Source: Pseudonocardiaceae bacterium (lineage in GTDB: Bacteria > Actinomycetota > Actinomycetes > Mycobacteriales > Pseudonocardiaceae). From it: a DNA stretch of 50,006 nt. The first letter of the stretch is position 1, and each line of letters starts with the position of its first letter. Positions 8,394-17,042 of the stretch are shown here, piece by piece. Below the pieces are notes generated by a model. It was not told where the DNA came from and did not search any database. It saw only the letters and a program-made list of their open reading frames with translations. Location of the stretch: the NCBI GenBank assembly GCA_009379815.1, contig WHSY01000023.1, forward strand, positions 6,865 through 56,870, read 5' to 3'. The position numbers and the translations under genes are program-made.

Positions 8394-9296
8394 TCAGCGG
8401 CAGGAGTTGAGCTCAGGCAGCTCCGGTGTCTCCTCGGCCACGGTGCCTGCGGTGGCCTCCCAGGCGCGCTGGTAGGCGCCGGTTCCGGCGGCCTCGGTGA
8501 GTGCCTGGTTGATGAACAGGCAGAACTGCACATCGCCCTTGGGAATGCCCACCCCGTAGGGCTCCTCGGTGAAGGTGTCACCGACGAGCTTGAACTGGCC
8601 TTCACTGTTCGCGACGTAACCGAGCAGGATGACGTTGTCGGTCGTCACCACGTCGACCTGGTCGGTCCCCAGCGCGTCGCGGCACTGCGAGTACTGCTGG
8701 AAGAGCACCAGCTGGCTCTCCTCGATGAACGGCCGGATGTTCTCCGACGGCGTGGAACCGGTCACCGTGCACACCCGGGCGCCGCTGCCGCGCAGCGAGT
8801 CCGGCCCGGTGATCTCCTGGTTGTCCGACCGCACCATGAGGATCTGGCCCGCCTGGTAGTAGGGGCCGGCGAAGGAGACCCGCTGTGCGCGCTCGTCGTT
8901 GATCGTGTAGGTGGCCACGACCATATCCACCTCACCGCGCTCGATCAGATCCTCGCGCTGCGCGGACGGCGACTGCACCCACTCGATGTCCTCCGGCGCG
9001 ATGCCGAGCTGGCCTGATATGATCTTGGCGATCTCGACGTCGAAGCCCCGCATCTGGCCGTCGAGGTTCCGCAACCCGAACAGCGGTTGGTCGAATTTCG
9101 TACCGATCCGGATGGTTCCGGCCTCGCTCAGCTCGGCCATCGTCGTGCCCGGCGCGAACCGTGGGTCCTGCACGACCTCGTACTCCGGAGCCTGACCCCC
9201 GCCACCACCGAGCGACTCCTGCTGCCCGCACGCGGCCGCGACCAGCCCGACGGCGAACACCGCGGCACCGACTCGCAGCATCGGGTTCCAGCGCAT
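8394..9296 (-). CDS. gluB: Glutamate-binding lipoprotein GluB
   Basis: A 300-residue extracytoplasmic solute-binding lipoprotein. It has a signal peptide ending in the lipobox LVAAAC (Cys23), then a Gly-rich linker and a family 3 binding domain (GFDVEIAKIISGQLG, DMVVATYTINDERAQRVSFAGPYY). It delivers the amino acid to the GluCD channel. The ATG is preceded by GAGGAGA at 5 bases. It lies 53 bases after gluA. Confidence 0.92.
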   Translation of the reverse strand: MRWNPMLRVGAAVFAVGLVAAACGQQESLGGGGGQAPEYEVVQDPRFAPGTTMAELSEAGTIRIGTKFDQPLFGLRNLDGQMRGFDVEIAKIISGQLGIAPEDIEWVQSPSAQREDLIERGEVDMVVATYTINDERAQRVSFAGPYYQAGQILMVRSDNQEITGPDSLRGSGARVCTVTGSTPSENIRPFIEESQLVLFQQYSQCRDALGTDQVDVVTTDNVILLGYVANSEGQFKLVGDTFTEEPYGVGIPKGDVQFCLFINQALTEAAGTGAYQRAWEATAGTVAEETPELPELNSCR

Positions 9297-9349
9297 CGCT
9301 TCTCCTCACTTCGAGTAGGACCGCCGACCGGGAGGCCGGACGGAGACGG

Positions 9350-10099
9350 TCAATGCGTCAGGATCTTGCCCAGGAAGTCGCGCGCACGGTCCGAGCGGGG
9401 CGCGGTGAAGAACTCCTGAGGAGCCGCGTCCTCGACGATCTCGCCGTCGGACATGAACACCACCCGATGCGCGGCGCGGCGGGCGAAGCCCATCTCGTGG
9501 GTGATCACCAGCATGGTCATGCCCTCGTCGGCGAGCGCGACCATCACGTCGAGCACCTCGTTGATCATCTCGGGGTCGAGCGCCGAGGTGGGTTCGTCGA
9601 ACAGCATCACCTTGGGCCGCATGGCCAGCGCGCGGGCGATCGCGGCCCGTTGCTGCTGACCACCGGACAGCTGCGCCGGGTACTTGTCGGCCTGGTCGGT
9701 GATGCCGACGCGGTCGAGCAGTGTCATGGCGGTCTCGTGGGCCTGCGACCTGCCGAGCTTGCGCACCTTGATCGGCCCCAGCGTCACGTTCTCGATGACC
9801 GTCTTGTGCGCGAAGAGGTTGAACTGCTGGAAGACCATTCCCACGTCCGCGCGCAGCCTGGCCAGTTCGCGGCCCTCGGCGGGCAGCGGTGCGCCGTCGA
9901 CCTCGATCGTGCCCTGGTCGATCGGCTCGAGCCGGTTGATCGTGCGGCACAGTGTCGACTTGCCGGAGCCGGAGGGCCCGAGCACCACGACGACCTGGCC
10001 ACGGTCGACCTCGAGGTCGACGTCACGGAGCACGTGCAGCGACCCGAAGTGCTTGTTGACCGCTGCCATCTTGATCATCGGCGGCGTGGTTGCCGTCAT
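9350..10099 (-). CDS. gluA: Glutamate ABC transporter ATPase GluA
   Basis: A 249-residue nucleotide-binding subunit that powers import. Visible are Walker A GPSGSGKST, the Q-loop (VFQQFNLFAHKT), signature LSGGQQQRAAIARAL, Walker B VMLFDEPTSALDPEM and the H-loop ITHEMGF. The ATG at 10099 has a good GGAGGGG site upstream; the frame is open for 37 more codons but those show no family similarity. It is the first gene of the gluABCD operon. A 12-bp palindrome at 10178-10189 lies about 80 bases upstream. Confidence 0.95.
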   Translation of the reverse strand: MTATTPPMIKMAAVNKHFGSLHVLRDVDLEVDRGQVVVVLGPSGSGKSTLCRTINRLEPIDQGTIEVDGAPLPAEGRELARLRADVGMVFQQFNLFAHKTVIENVTLGPIKVRKLGRSQAHETAMTLLDRVGITDQADKYPAQLSGGQQQRAAIARALAMRPKVMLFDEPTSALDPEMINEVLDVMVALADEGMTMLVITHEMGFARRAAHRVVFMSDGEIVEDAAPQEFFTAPRSDRARDFLGKILTH

Positions 10100-10177
10100 G
10101 TTCCCCTCCGTGTTGCGGCGCCCGGTGGGGCGTAAGGGCATCCCTACCCCACGCGTCCTGATCGGTGGCGGGATCGG

Positions 10178-10189
10178 GAGTTGCAACTC
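10178..10189. promoter_or_regulatory. Palindrome upstream of gluA, candidate operator
   Basis: GAGTTGCAACTC is a perfect 12-base palindrome in the 221-base divergent region between gluA and miaB, 79 bases from the gluA start. It may bind a regulator of the glutamate importer. No clear -35/-10 pair was found next to it. Confidence 0.35.
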
Positions 10190-10320
10190 TGTCACGAATC
10201 CGCCGCTCACCGGCGAGAACTTTCCCCGATCGGAGCATCGACACGTCCCCGGTCAGTGACCGCAGCCCACGCACGCGTCGCCGCCCGGGCGTCCGTATCC
10301 TGGGCTGCCGGGGAGGAGGG

Positions 10321-11865
10321 ATGACCGGCGCAGTGACAATCACAGCAGCGACCACCACAGCAGCGACCACCACAGCAGCGACCACCACCGCACGCAGCTA
10401 CCGGGTGCGCACCTATGGCTGCCAGATGAACGTGCACGACTCCGAGCGCCTGGCCGGGATGCTCGAGGCCGCCGGCTACGTGCCGGCCGCCGAGGGGGAC
10501 ACGCCCGATGTCGTCGTGTTCAACACCTGCGCGGTGCGCGAGAACGCCGACAACCGGCTCTACGGCAACCTCGGTCACCTGCGGCCGGTCAAGCGAGCCA
10601 ATCCCGGGATGCAGATCGCGGTGGGCGGCTGCCTGGCGCAGAAGGACCGGAGCGAGATCACCCGGCGCGCTCCCTGGGTCGACGTCGTGTTCGGTACGCA
10701 CAATCTCGGCTCGCTGCCCGCGCTGCTCGACCGGGCGCGGCACAACGACGCAGCGCAGATCGAGATCGCCGAATCCCTCGAGGTGTTCCCGTCGACGCTG
10801 CCCGCCCGGCGCGACTCGGCGCACTCCGGCTGGGTGTCGATCTCGGTGGGCTGCAACAACACCTGCACCTTCTGCATCGTGCCCTCGCTGCGCGGCAAGG
10901 AGGTCGACCGTAGGCCCGGCGAGGTGCTGTCCGAGGTGCAGGCACTGGTCGACGAGGGCGTGCTCGAAGTGACGCTGCTCGGGCAGAACGTCAACGCCTA
11001 CGGGGTAGGATTCGAGACCGGGCCAGAGCAGGGCTCAGCGTTCGCCGCCCTGCTGCGGGCCTGCGGCGGCATCGACGGGCTGGAGCGGGTTCGCTTCACC
11101 TCACCGCACCCGCGCGACTTCACCGCCGACGTCATCGAGGCGATGGCGGCCACCTCGAACGTCTGCCACCAGCTGCACATGCCGCTGCAGTCCGGCTCGG
11201 ACGCCGTGCTGCGGTCGATGCGCCGCTCCTACCGGTCCACGCGCTACCTGCGCATCCTCGACGACGTCCGCGCCGCCATGCCCGACGCCGCGATCAGCAC
11301 CGACATCATCGTCGGCTTCCCCGGCGAGACCGAGGCGGACTTCGAGGCCACACTGGACGTGGTGCGGGCCGCCCGGTTCTCCCAGGCGTTCACCTTCCAG
11401 TACTCACCACGGCCCGGCACACCCGCCGCGGGCCTGCCCGACCAGGTGCCCAAGGAGGTCGTGCAGCAGCGCTACGAGCGACTCGTCGCGGTGCAGGAGC
11501 AGATCTCCCGGGAATGCAACCGGGCGCTGCAGGGCACCACGGTCGAGGTGCTGGTCTCGGAGGGCGAGGGGCGCAAGGACGCCGCGACCCATCGGATGAG
11601 CGGCCGCGCCCGCGACGGCCGGCTGGTGCACTTCGATCCCGGCACGGCCACGGTGCGCCCAGGCGACGTGGTACACACCGAGATCACCTACGGCGCCCCG
11701 CACCATCTCGTGTCCGATATGGCGCCGCGGGCGCACCGCCGTACCCGTGCCGGTGACAACTGGGCGGCCGGGAACCGCCCGTCGACGCCGGGCGTGACGC
11801 TCGGGCTGCCCTCCTTCGGACGGCCCGACAATCCCGCACCCGAGCAGGCGGGATGCGGCGCGTGA
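10321..11865 (+). CDS. miaB: tRNA-2-methylthio-N6-dimethylallyladenosine synthase MiaB
   Basis: A 514-residue radical-SAM methylthiotransferase that converts i6A37 in tRNA to ms2i6A37, acting after MiaA. The N-terminal cluster ligands are Cys34 (TYGCQMN), Cys70 (FNTCAVR) and Cys104 (GGCLAQ). The radical-SAM motif is Cys178-x3-Cys182-x2-Cys185 (CNNTCTFC). A TRAM domain ends the protein, followed by about 45 extra low-complexity residues. The ATG at 10321 abuts GGAGGAGGG; a GTG at 10333 has better spacing to it and is a serious alternative. Residues 8-24 are an Ala/Thr repeat encoded by a 15-bp tandem repeat. Confidence 0.95.
   Translation: MTGAVTITAATTTAATTTAATTTARSYRVRTYGCQMNVHDSERLAGMLEAAGYVPAAEGDTPDVVVFNTCAVRENADNRLYGNLGHLRPVKRANPGMQIAVGGCLAQKDRSEITRRAPWVDVVFGTHNLGSLPALLDRARHNDAAQIEIAESLEVFPSTLPARRDSAHSGWVSISVGCNNTCTFCIVPSLRGKEVDRRPGEVLSEVQALVDEGVLEVTLLGQNVNAYGVGFETGPEQGSAFAALLRACGGIDGLERVRFTSPHPRDFTADVIEAMAATSNVCHQLHMPLQSGSDAVLRSMRRSYRSTRYLRILDDVRAAMPDAAISTDIIVGFPGETEADFEATLDVVRAARFSQAFTFQYSPRPGTPAAGLPDQVPKEVVQQRYERLVAVQEQISRECNRALQGTTVEVLVSEGEGRKDAATHRMSGRARDGRLVHFDPGTATVRPGDVVHTEITYGAPHHLVSDMAPRAHRRTRAGDNWAAGNRPSTPGVTLGLPSFGRPDNPAPEQAGCGA
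10342..10386. repeat. 15-bp tandem repeat in the start of miaB
   Basis: ACAGCAGCGACCACC occurs three times without mismatch (10342-10356, 10357-10371, 10372-10386). It encodes an Ala/Thr stretch ahead of the first catalytic domain, outside the conserved fold. Copy-number change would keep the reading frame. Confidence 0.9.
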
Positions 11866-12374
11866 TGCCGGCTGACGGCGACGACCGACCCGGCGACGAC
11901 CAACCCAACGACGACGCCAGGGAGGTCGCAGCGCTGCGTGCCGAGATCGACTCGGTCGAGCGGGCCGCCCTGCGCACCGTGGATCCGGGAGCCCGCGCGG
12001 TCGTGATCGCCTCGGCCGTCATGCTGCTGCTGGTGGCCGCGGTGCTGCCGTGGGTCGGCGGCGCCAACGGCTGGGACCTGCTGCGCGGGACGACCGGGCC
12101 GGCGGTCGACGTCGGCGTGCTGCCGCGCCTCTTCGCCGGTGCAGCGCTCGGATTCGGCGTGGTGCTGTCCACGCTCGCGCTGCTGTCCCGGCGGTGGGGC
12201 CTGGTGTGGGCCAGTGCGTTCGGCTGCGCGTACTGTGTGATCGACGGCGTCTGGGCGATCTGGTCCCGCCAGACAACCGACGGGCCCGGTCCGGGTATCG
12301 GGATGGTGCTGGCCGTGCTGGCCGTGGTGGTGCTCGCCTCGCAGTGGTTGCGGCTGGCCTGGTCGCGGCACTGA
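11853..12374 (+). CDS. Conserved membrane protein (Rv2732c-like)
   Basis: A 173-residue protein: a charged Asp-rich start with a short helix (residues 20-40), then four hydrophobic segments near 48-67, 88-110, 115-135 and 148-165. The position directly after miaB and before a convergent DUF349 gene matches Rv2732c of M. tuberculosis, a protein of unknown function. The ATG at 11853 overlaps the end of miaB by 13 bases; an in-frame ATG at 11865 makes a 1-base TGATG overlap and is equally possible. It is probably co-transcribed with miaB. Confidence 0.75.
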   Translation: MRRVMPADGDDRPGDDQPNDDAREVAALRAEIDSVERAALRTVDPGARAVVIASAVMLLLVAAVLPWVGGANGWDLLRGTTGPAVDVGVLPRLFAGAALGFGVVLSTLALLSRRWGLVWASAFGCAYCVIDGVWAIWSRQTTDGPGPGIGMVLAVLAVVVLASQWLRLAWSRH

Positions 12375-12404
12375 GCGGGCCGCTGCCCGGGTGGCCGGGG
12401 GTTG

Positions 12405-13697
12405 TTACCGGGTGGCCAGCGCCTGCTCCGCAGCCGCCAGCCACTCCCGCCATTGCGCGGCCTGCTCCTGGGCGCGGCGTTCGCGCCGGGCGTCTCCGGC
12501 GGCGTGCGCCTTCGCGGCCTGCTCCTCGAACTGCTCGACCCGGTCCCGGAACTGGGCGACCCGTGCCTGCGCCTCGGGGTCCGAGCGCCGCCACTGCGAG
12601 TCGGCCGCCGACCGGACCCGCTCCTCCACCGCGCGCAGCCGCCCCTCCAGCTCCTTGATCCGCTCGCGGGGCACCTTGCCTGCCGCCTCCCAGCGTTGCT
12701 GGATGCCGCGCAGCTGCGCGCGGGCAGCCTCGAGATCGGCAGCGGGGTCGATCCGGTCGGCCTCGGCGAGCAGGGCCTCCTTGACCCGCGCGTTCTCGAT
12801 GAACTCGGCGTCGCGCTCGGAGAACGCCTCCGTGCGGCGGCGGAAGAATCGGTCCTGGGCCGCCCGGAAGCGCTGCCACAGCGCGTCGTCGGTGTCCTTC
12901 GGGGCGCGCCCGACCGTCTTCCACTCCGCCATCAGTTCCCGATAGCGGCCCGCGGTCGGTCCCCAGTCCGTGGAGTCGGCGAGCTCCTCGGCCTGCGCGA
13001 CGAGCTCCTCCTTGCGATCACGGGCGCCGGCGCGTTGGCGGTCCAGCTCGGCGAAATGGGCCCCGCGTCGCCGGTTGAAGGCGTCCCGGGCCTTGCTGAA
13101 GCGTCGCCACAGCACATCGTCGGTCTTGCGGTCCACACCCTTGACCGTCTTCCACTCGTCGAGGATGGCACGCATCCGGTCGCCGCCGGTCTTCCACTGG
13201 GTGGATTCCGCGGCGATGTGCTCGGCCTCCTCGGCGAGGGCCTCCTTGCGTGACACGGCCGCCGTCCGGGCCCGCTCGCGGGCGGCCTTCGCATCGGCGG
13301 TGGCCTGCTCTGCGGTGGCCTGCAGGTGATCGAGTAACGTGGCGAGGCCGGTCAGGTCGCCGACCACGGTCGGCTCGGCCAGCTCCGCTCGGAGCACCCG
13401 GACGCGGCTGCGCGCCTGTTTGGGATCGCCGGCACCCGAAGCGAGCCGGGTCTCGGTCAGCTCAGCCTCTGTCACCAGGTCGTCGAAGCGCCTCGCGAAA
13501 TGCGCCAGCCCTTCGGCGGCCGTACCGGCCTGCCACGAGCCGACGGCGCGTTCCTCCTCCCCGAGACGGACGTAAACGGTGCCCTCGTCGTCGACCCGAC
13601 CCCAGCGCTGCGGGTTCCTCGACGCGGCCTCGACGTGTGGCCGGGCGCCCACCGGCCGCCCGTTGCTGCCCTGGTCGTTGCTGGTGTGCTCGGTCAT
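12405..13697 (-). CDS. DUF349 domain-containing protein (Rv2731-like)
   Basis: A 430-residue soluble, highly charged protein built from repeated helical DUF349 units of about 70 residues, recognisable by W-K-x-x-G and the following DLWxRFxxARDxFxxRR pattern (near residues 170-215, 245-290 and 330-360). The C-terminal 60 residues are coiled-coil-like. In other bacteria a DUF349 protein is linked to ribosomal stress and DNA-damage phenotypes, but the role here is unknown. The ATG at 13697 is preceded by GAGGAAGG. Its promoter region is shared with the divergent LigB-fold gene. Confidence 0.85.
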   Translation of the reverse strand: MTEHTSNDQGSNGRPVGARPHVEAASRNPQRWGRVDDEGTVYVRLGEEERAVGSWQAGTAAEGLAHFARRFDDLVTEAELTETRLASGAGDPKQARSRVRVLRAELAEPTVVGDLTGLATLLDHLQATAEQATADAKAARERARTAAVSRKEALAEEAEHIAAESTQWKTGGDRMRAILDEWKTVKGVDRKTDDVLWRRFSKARDAFNRRRGAHFAELDRQRAGARDRKEELVAQAEELADSTDWGPTAGRYRELMAEWKTVGRAPKDTDDALWQRFRAAQDRFFRRRTEAFSERDAEFIENARVKEALLAEADRIDPAADLEAARAQLRGIQQRWEAAGKVPRERIKELEGRLRAVEERVRSAADSQWRRSDPEAQARVAQFRDRVEQFEEQAAKAHAAGDARRERRAQEQAAQWREWLAAAEQALATR

Positions 13698-13860
13698 ATC
13701 GACCTTCCTCACCTCGTGCCCGCTCGCCGGCACCGGCGTCGGGCCCCCGCGATCGCGGGGAACTGCACTCGGGCCGGCTGCTGCTACTCCGGCCCCGGTT
13801 CACGGCGGCATTCAAGCAGGTCAGACCCCGAGCCCGGAACCGGCTGTGCGTTGCGCACAC

Positions 13861-13866
13861 TAATCT
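13861..13866 (+). promoter_or_regulatory. -10 box for a leaderless transcript of the LigB-fold gene
   Basis: TAATCT ends 6 bases before the GTG at 13873, which places the transcription start at the start codon. No Shine-Dalgarno is visible in the intervening GGGCCC. Confidence 0.5.
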
Positions 13867-13872
13867 GGGCCC

Positions 13873-14592
13873 GTGATCGTGCGCGTGGCCATCGTCCCGC
13901 ACCCGCCGATCCTGGTCCCGGAGGTGGCGGCCGGGGCCGCGGGCGAGACGCTCGCACTCCGCGATGCGTGCCTGGCAGCGGCCCGTGCGCTGGCGTCCGG
14001 TTGCCGGAGCTGGGTCGCCGTCGGTGCGGGGGACGCGGCGGCGGCCGGGTCGGCGGGCACGATGCGAGGCTACGGTGCCGACGTCGCGGTGTCGCTGGGC
14101 CCGCACCCCTGCCCGCCGCGTGACGACCTCCCGCTCCCGCTGCTCGTCGCAGGCTGGCTGCGGGCGTATGTCGACGCCCCCGACCTGGTCGTCCGTCCCG
14201 CACCGGTCCGCGCCGGGACGGGCCCGGCCGAGTGTGCGCGGACCGGTCGCCGGTTGGCCGCCGAGCTCGGTGCGGAGGCCGAGCCGGTCGGGCTGCTGGT
14301 GCTCGGGGACGGCTCAGCCACCCGCTCCGTGAAGGCTCCGGGATACTTCGACCCCCGTGCGGAAGCCTTCGACGCGCGGGTCGCGGCCGCGCTCGGCGCC
14401 GCGGATTTCGCCGCCCTGCTGTCGCTGGACCCCGCGCTGGCCGAGGAGTTGGGAGTCGCGGGGCGCGAGGCGTGGCAGGTGGGTGCGGCGGTGGCACAGG
14501 CCAGCGCACCACGGTGGCGAGGCGAGCTGGTGTATTCCGCGGCTCCCTACGGCGTCGGCTACCACGTCGCGCTCTGGGAGGCGGTCCGGTGA
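13873..14592 (+). CDS. LigB-fold (class III extradiol dioxygenase-like) protein, Rv2728c-like
   Basis: A 239-residue protein of the type found next to miaA in Actinobacteria and annotated as class III extradiol dioxygenase subunit B-like. It opens with [13 protein letters not shown], where the HPP motif corresponds to the metal-binding start of the LigB fold. The rest is Ala/Gly rich. The reaction is unknown, and the full set of iron ligands is not evident, so catalysis is doubtful. The GTG start follows a -10 box at 13861-13866. Its stop overlaps the GTG of miaA by 4 bases (GTGA), so the two are coupled. Confidence 0.75.
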   Translation: MIVRVAIVPHPPILVPEVAAGAAGETLALRDACLAAARALASGCRSWVAVGAGDAAAAGSAGTMRGYGADVAVSLGPHPCPPRDDLPLPLLVAGWLRAYVDAPDLVVRPAPVRAGTGPAECARTGRRLAAELGAEAEPVGLLVLGDGSATRSVKAPGYFDPRAEAFDARVAAALGAADFAALLSLDPALAEELGVAGREAWQVGAAVAQASAPRWRGELVYSAAPYGVGYHVALWEAVR

Positions 14593-15509
14593 CACCGCGA
14601 CCGGTCGCCGTAGTGGGGCCGACCGCCACCGGCAAGTCCGACCTCGCCATCGAGCTGGCGTTGCGGCTGGGCGGTGAGGTGGTCAACGCCGACGCGATGC
14701 AGCTCTACCGGGGGATGGACGTCGGCACCGCCAAGGTGGCGCCGGAGCGGCGGCGTGGCGTGCCGCACCACCAGCTCGACGTCCTGGAGGTCACCGAGCC
14801 CGCCTCGGTCGCCGCCTACCAGCGCGACGCCCGGCACGCCGTGACCGAGCTACTCGCGGCCGGGCGGGTCCCGGTGCTGGCCGGTGGGTCCGGGCTGTAT
14901 GTGCGCGCGGTGCTCGACGATCTGGAGTTCCCCGGCACCGACCGGGACGTGCGTGCCCGGCTGCAGGACGAGCTCGCCGCACAGGGCGCGGCCGCGCTGC
15001 ACGCCCGGTTGCGCGAGCTCGATCCGGCCGCGGCCGAGCGCATCCTGCCGAGCAACGGCCGTCGGGTGGTGCGGGCGCTGGAGGTCGTCGAGCTGACCGG
15101 CAGGCCGTTCTCCGCGTCGCTGCCTCGGCCCGGCCCGGAGCGCTACGGCACCGTGCAGCTCGGCCTCGACCTGGATGCCGACGAGCTGGACGCCCGGGTC
15201 GACGCGCGGGTGGAGCAGATGTTCGCCGCGGGGCTCGTCGAGGAGGTCTGGTCGTTGCTGCCGCGGGGGCTGCGGGAGGGCCGCACCGCCTCGCGCGCGC
15301 TCGGTTACCAGCAGGTCCTCGCCGCCATCGATGCAGGGGAGGATCCGGGTGCCGCCGCCGGGCCGACCGCGCGGGCGACCCGGCGCTTCGTGCGGCGGCA
15401 GCGGTCGTGGTTTCGTCGCGACAACCGGGTCCACTGGCTCGACGCCGGCCGGTCCGACCTGCTCGACGCAGCGCTGACGCTGGTCGACCGGGCCCCTCGA
15501 CGTCCATGA
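14589..15509 (+). CDS. miaA: tRNA dimethylallyltransferase MiaA
   Basis: A 306-residue enzyme that transfers a dimethylallyl group to A37 of tRNAs, supplying the substrate of MiaB. It has the P-loop GPTATGKSD near the start, [17 protein letters not shown] (DxxQ substrate motif), HHQLDVL and the later RALGYQQV and [10 protein letters not shown] motifs. The GTG start overlaps the preceding gene by 4 bases. The stop codon lies inside the left arm of a long inverted repeat, so the last residues may have been reshaped by that element. Confidence 0.95.
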   Translation: MTPRPVAVVGPTATGKSDLAIELALRLGGEVVNADAMQLYRGMDVGTAKVAPERRRGVPHHQLDVLEVTEPASVAAYQRDARHAVTELLAAGRVPVLAGGSGLYVRAVLDDLEFPGTDRDVRARLQDELAAQGAAALHARLRELDPAAAERILPSNGRRVVRALEVVELTGRPFSASLPRPGPERYGTVQLGLDLDADELDARVDARVEQMFAAGLVEEVWSLLPRGLREGRTASRALGYQQVLAAIDAGEDPGAAAGPTARATRRFVRRQRSWFRRDNRVHWLDAGRSDLLDAALTLVDRAPRRP

Positions 15510-15567
15510 GCTCGACACCGTGGGGGCATGCAGCCGAGCTGAGCCCCCTGGTGTCGAGCTCATGGAC
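15502..15567. terminator. 66-bp palindromic element with perfect 18-bp arms
   Basis: The arm GTCCATGAGCTCGACACC (15502-15519) is exactly complementary to 15550-15567. Inside, GGGGG at 15522-15526 can pair with CCCCC at 15544-15548, extending the stem. The left arm contains the miaA stop codon. It would form a very stable hairpin between miaA and dapF and could end the miaA transcript, although no T-run follows. Its size and symmetry also fit a small mobile or REP-like repeat. Confidence 0.75.
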
Positions 15568-15583
15568 GACGGCGTGGCGCGGG

Positions 15584-15589
15584 TAGGCT
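15584..15589 (+). promoter_or_regulatory. -10 box of dapF
   Basis: TAGGCT ends 10 bases before the dapF ATG, giving a leaderless or nearly leaderless transcript. It lies just after the hairpin at 15502-15567, so dapF probably has its own promoter. Confidence 0.45.
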
Positions 15590-15599
15590 CGTCGACGGG

Positions 15600-16436
15600 A
15601 TGGAGGCGGGTATCGAGTTCCTCAAGGGCCACGGCACGGAGAACGACTTCGTGCTGCTTCCCGACCCGGCCGGCGAGCTCGAGCTCACCGAGTCGAGGGT
15701 GCGCGCGCTGTGCGACCGGCACCGGGGGCTCGGCGCGGACGGGGTGCTGCGCGCCGTACCTGCCGCTGCGATACCCGACGCCGCTGCCGGCAGCGCGCCG
15801 GGCGAGTGGTTCATGGACTACCGCAATGCCGACGGCAGCCTGGCCGAGATGTGCGGCAACGGAATCCGGGTGTTCGCCCGCTACCTGCTGGAGGCCGGGC
15901 TGGTCAGCGGCCAGGAGTTCCGCGTCGGCAGCCGCTCGGGATCCCGATCGGTGCGGGTCCACGACGACGGCGCGGTCGCCGTCGCCATGGGCCCGGTGAC
16001 CCTCGGGTGCCCGTCGACGGTGACGACCGGGGCGGCGACGTTCGACGGGCTCGCCGTCGACGTCGGCAACCCGCACCTCGCATGCGTGACCGCACTACCG
16101 GTCGAGCAGCTGGACCTCACCGTGGCGCCGGGTCACGACGCGGCGGCGTTCCCGCATGGCGTCAATGTCGAGTTCGTCAACGTGCTCTCACCCGATCGGG
16201 TGCGGATGCGGGTGCACGAGCGGGGCGTGGGGGAGACCCGCTCGTGCGGCACCGGCACCGTCGCCGCGGTCGCGGCGGCACTGCACGCAGCAGGGCAGCA
16301 CACCGGGGCGGCGGACGTCGAGGTGCCAGGGGGGCGGGTACACGTCGTCATCACCGCGGACGGCAGCACGCTGACCGGGCCCGCGGTGCTGGTCGCGCGC
16401 GGCCGGCTGGACTCGCAGTGGTGGCAGCAGGCCTGA
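15600..16436 (+). CDS. dapF: Diaminopimelate epimerase
   Basis: A 278-residue enzyme that converts LL- to meso-diaminopimelate for peptidoglycan and lysine. Both catalytic cysteines are in place, in MCGNGIRV and SCGTGTVA, as are the N-terminal KGHGTENDF and GADGVL motifs. The ATG at 15600 lacks a Shine-Dalgarno but follows a -10 box. Gene order miaA-dapF-hflX is the usual actinobacterial one, here interrupted after dapF by gene remnants. Confidence 0.95.
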   Translation: MEAGIEFLKGHGTENDFVLLPDPAGELELTESRVRALCDRHRGLGADGVLRAVPAAAIPDAAAGSAPGEWFMDYRNADGSLAEMCGNGIRVFARYLLEAGLVSGQEFRVGSRSGSRSVRVHDDGAVAVAMGPVTLGCPSTVTTGAATFDGLAVDVGNPHLACVTALPVEQLDLTVAPGHDAAAFPHGVNVEFVNVLSPDRVRMRVHERGVGETRSCGTGTVAAVAAALHAAGQHTGAADVEVPGGRVHVVITADGSTLTGPAVLVARGRLDSQWWQQA

Positions 16437-16603
16437 TCAGACGGCGTCGGACGAGGCCGACACGGGCAGGTCCCGCATCCCGCGCAACGGCGAGGCGAGC
16501 ACCCAGCCGACCGCGAGCGCCGAACCGACCATGCTCATGGCGAGTGCGGTGCGGACCCGGACCCACTCGCCGAGCAGCCCGCCCAGTGGCAGCGTGCCCC
16601 ACA
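16437..16603 (-). pseudogene. C-terminal remnant of an MFS transporter
   Basis: Read on the minus strand, about 55 residues (GTLPLGGLLGEW..., then a hydrophobic helix ending VLASPLRGMRDLP) look like the last helix and tail of a major facilitator superfamily transporter. The rest of the protein, some 350 residues, is missing: upstream of about 16603 the frame becomes meaningless, and the opposite strand carries a different broken gene. The identification is from pattern memory of MFS C-termini, not from alignment. It has no start and is presumed non-functional. Confidence 0.6.
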
Positions 16604-16992
16604 CCCCCCTCGGCCGGGATCCGGCCACCACGCTGCACCACGTCCGCCGGCTGACCGGGATGGAACTGCTCGAGGCCCTGCCGGCACGGCGGGGCAATCG
16701 GGGAGCGCGCGAGATCCCGTACCGGGCGACGGCGCTGTCCTGGCGGCTGGACTGGCGCGACGAGGACGGGTCGGCGACCCACGAGGCGATGCTCGAGGCG
16801 TACCTGGCCGAGGTGGCCGACGTCGGGGTCGAGCGCGTCGACCAGACCCGGCTCGTGCTGGCCCTCGACGAGGGCGGCGCCGCGGAATTCCGGGACCGGC
16901 TGCACGCGTTGATGCAGGAGTTCGCCGCACGAGCGGTGGATCCGTCGGGATCTCGGCAGGCCGTTTACGTCGCCTTTTACCCGGGAGGGTGA
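16604..16992 (+). pseudogene. 5'-truncated ArsR/winged-helix regulator remnant
   Basis: From about LGRDPATTLHHVRRL onward, 125 residues resemble the second half of a winged-helix DNA-binding domain (recognition helix, then LEALPARRGNRGAREIPYRAT) and the ligand domain typical of ArsR-like regulators that accompany MFS exporters (ends AVYVAFYPGG). The first part of the HTH is absent, and the residues upstream on this strand belong to the MFS remnant read in antisense. It is presumed inactive. It ends 50 bases before hflX. Confidence 0.6.
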
Positions 16993-17042
16993 GGGCGAAT
17001 TCGCTGGGCGGGATCCGTCGGACGTGCAACGATGACAGGCGT

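Noticed and set aside
10100-10320. Riboswitch in the gluA-miaB divergent region
   Set aside because: Only a 12-bp palindrome and a possible TATCCT box are seen; no nested conserved helices.
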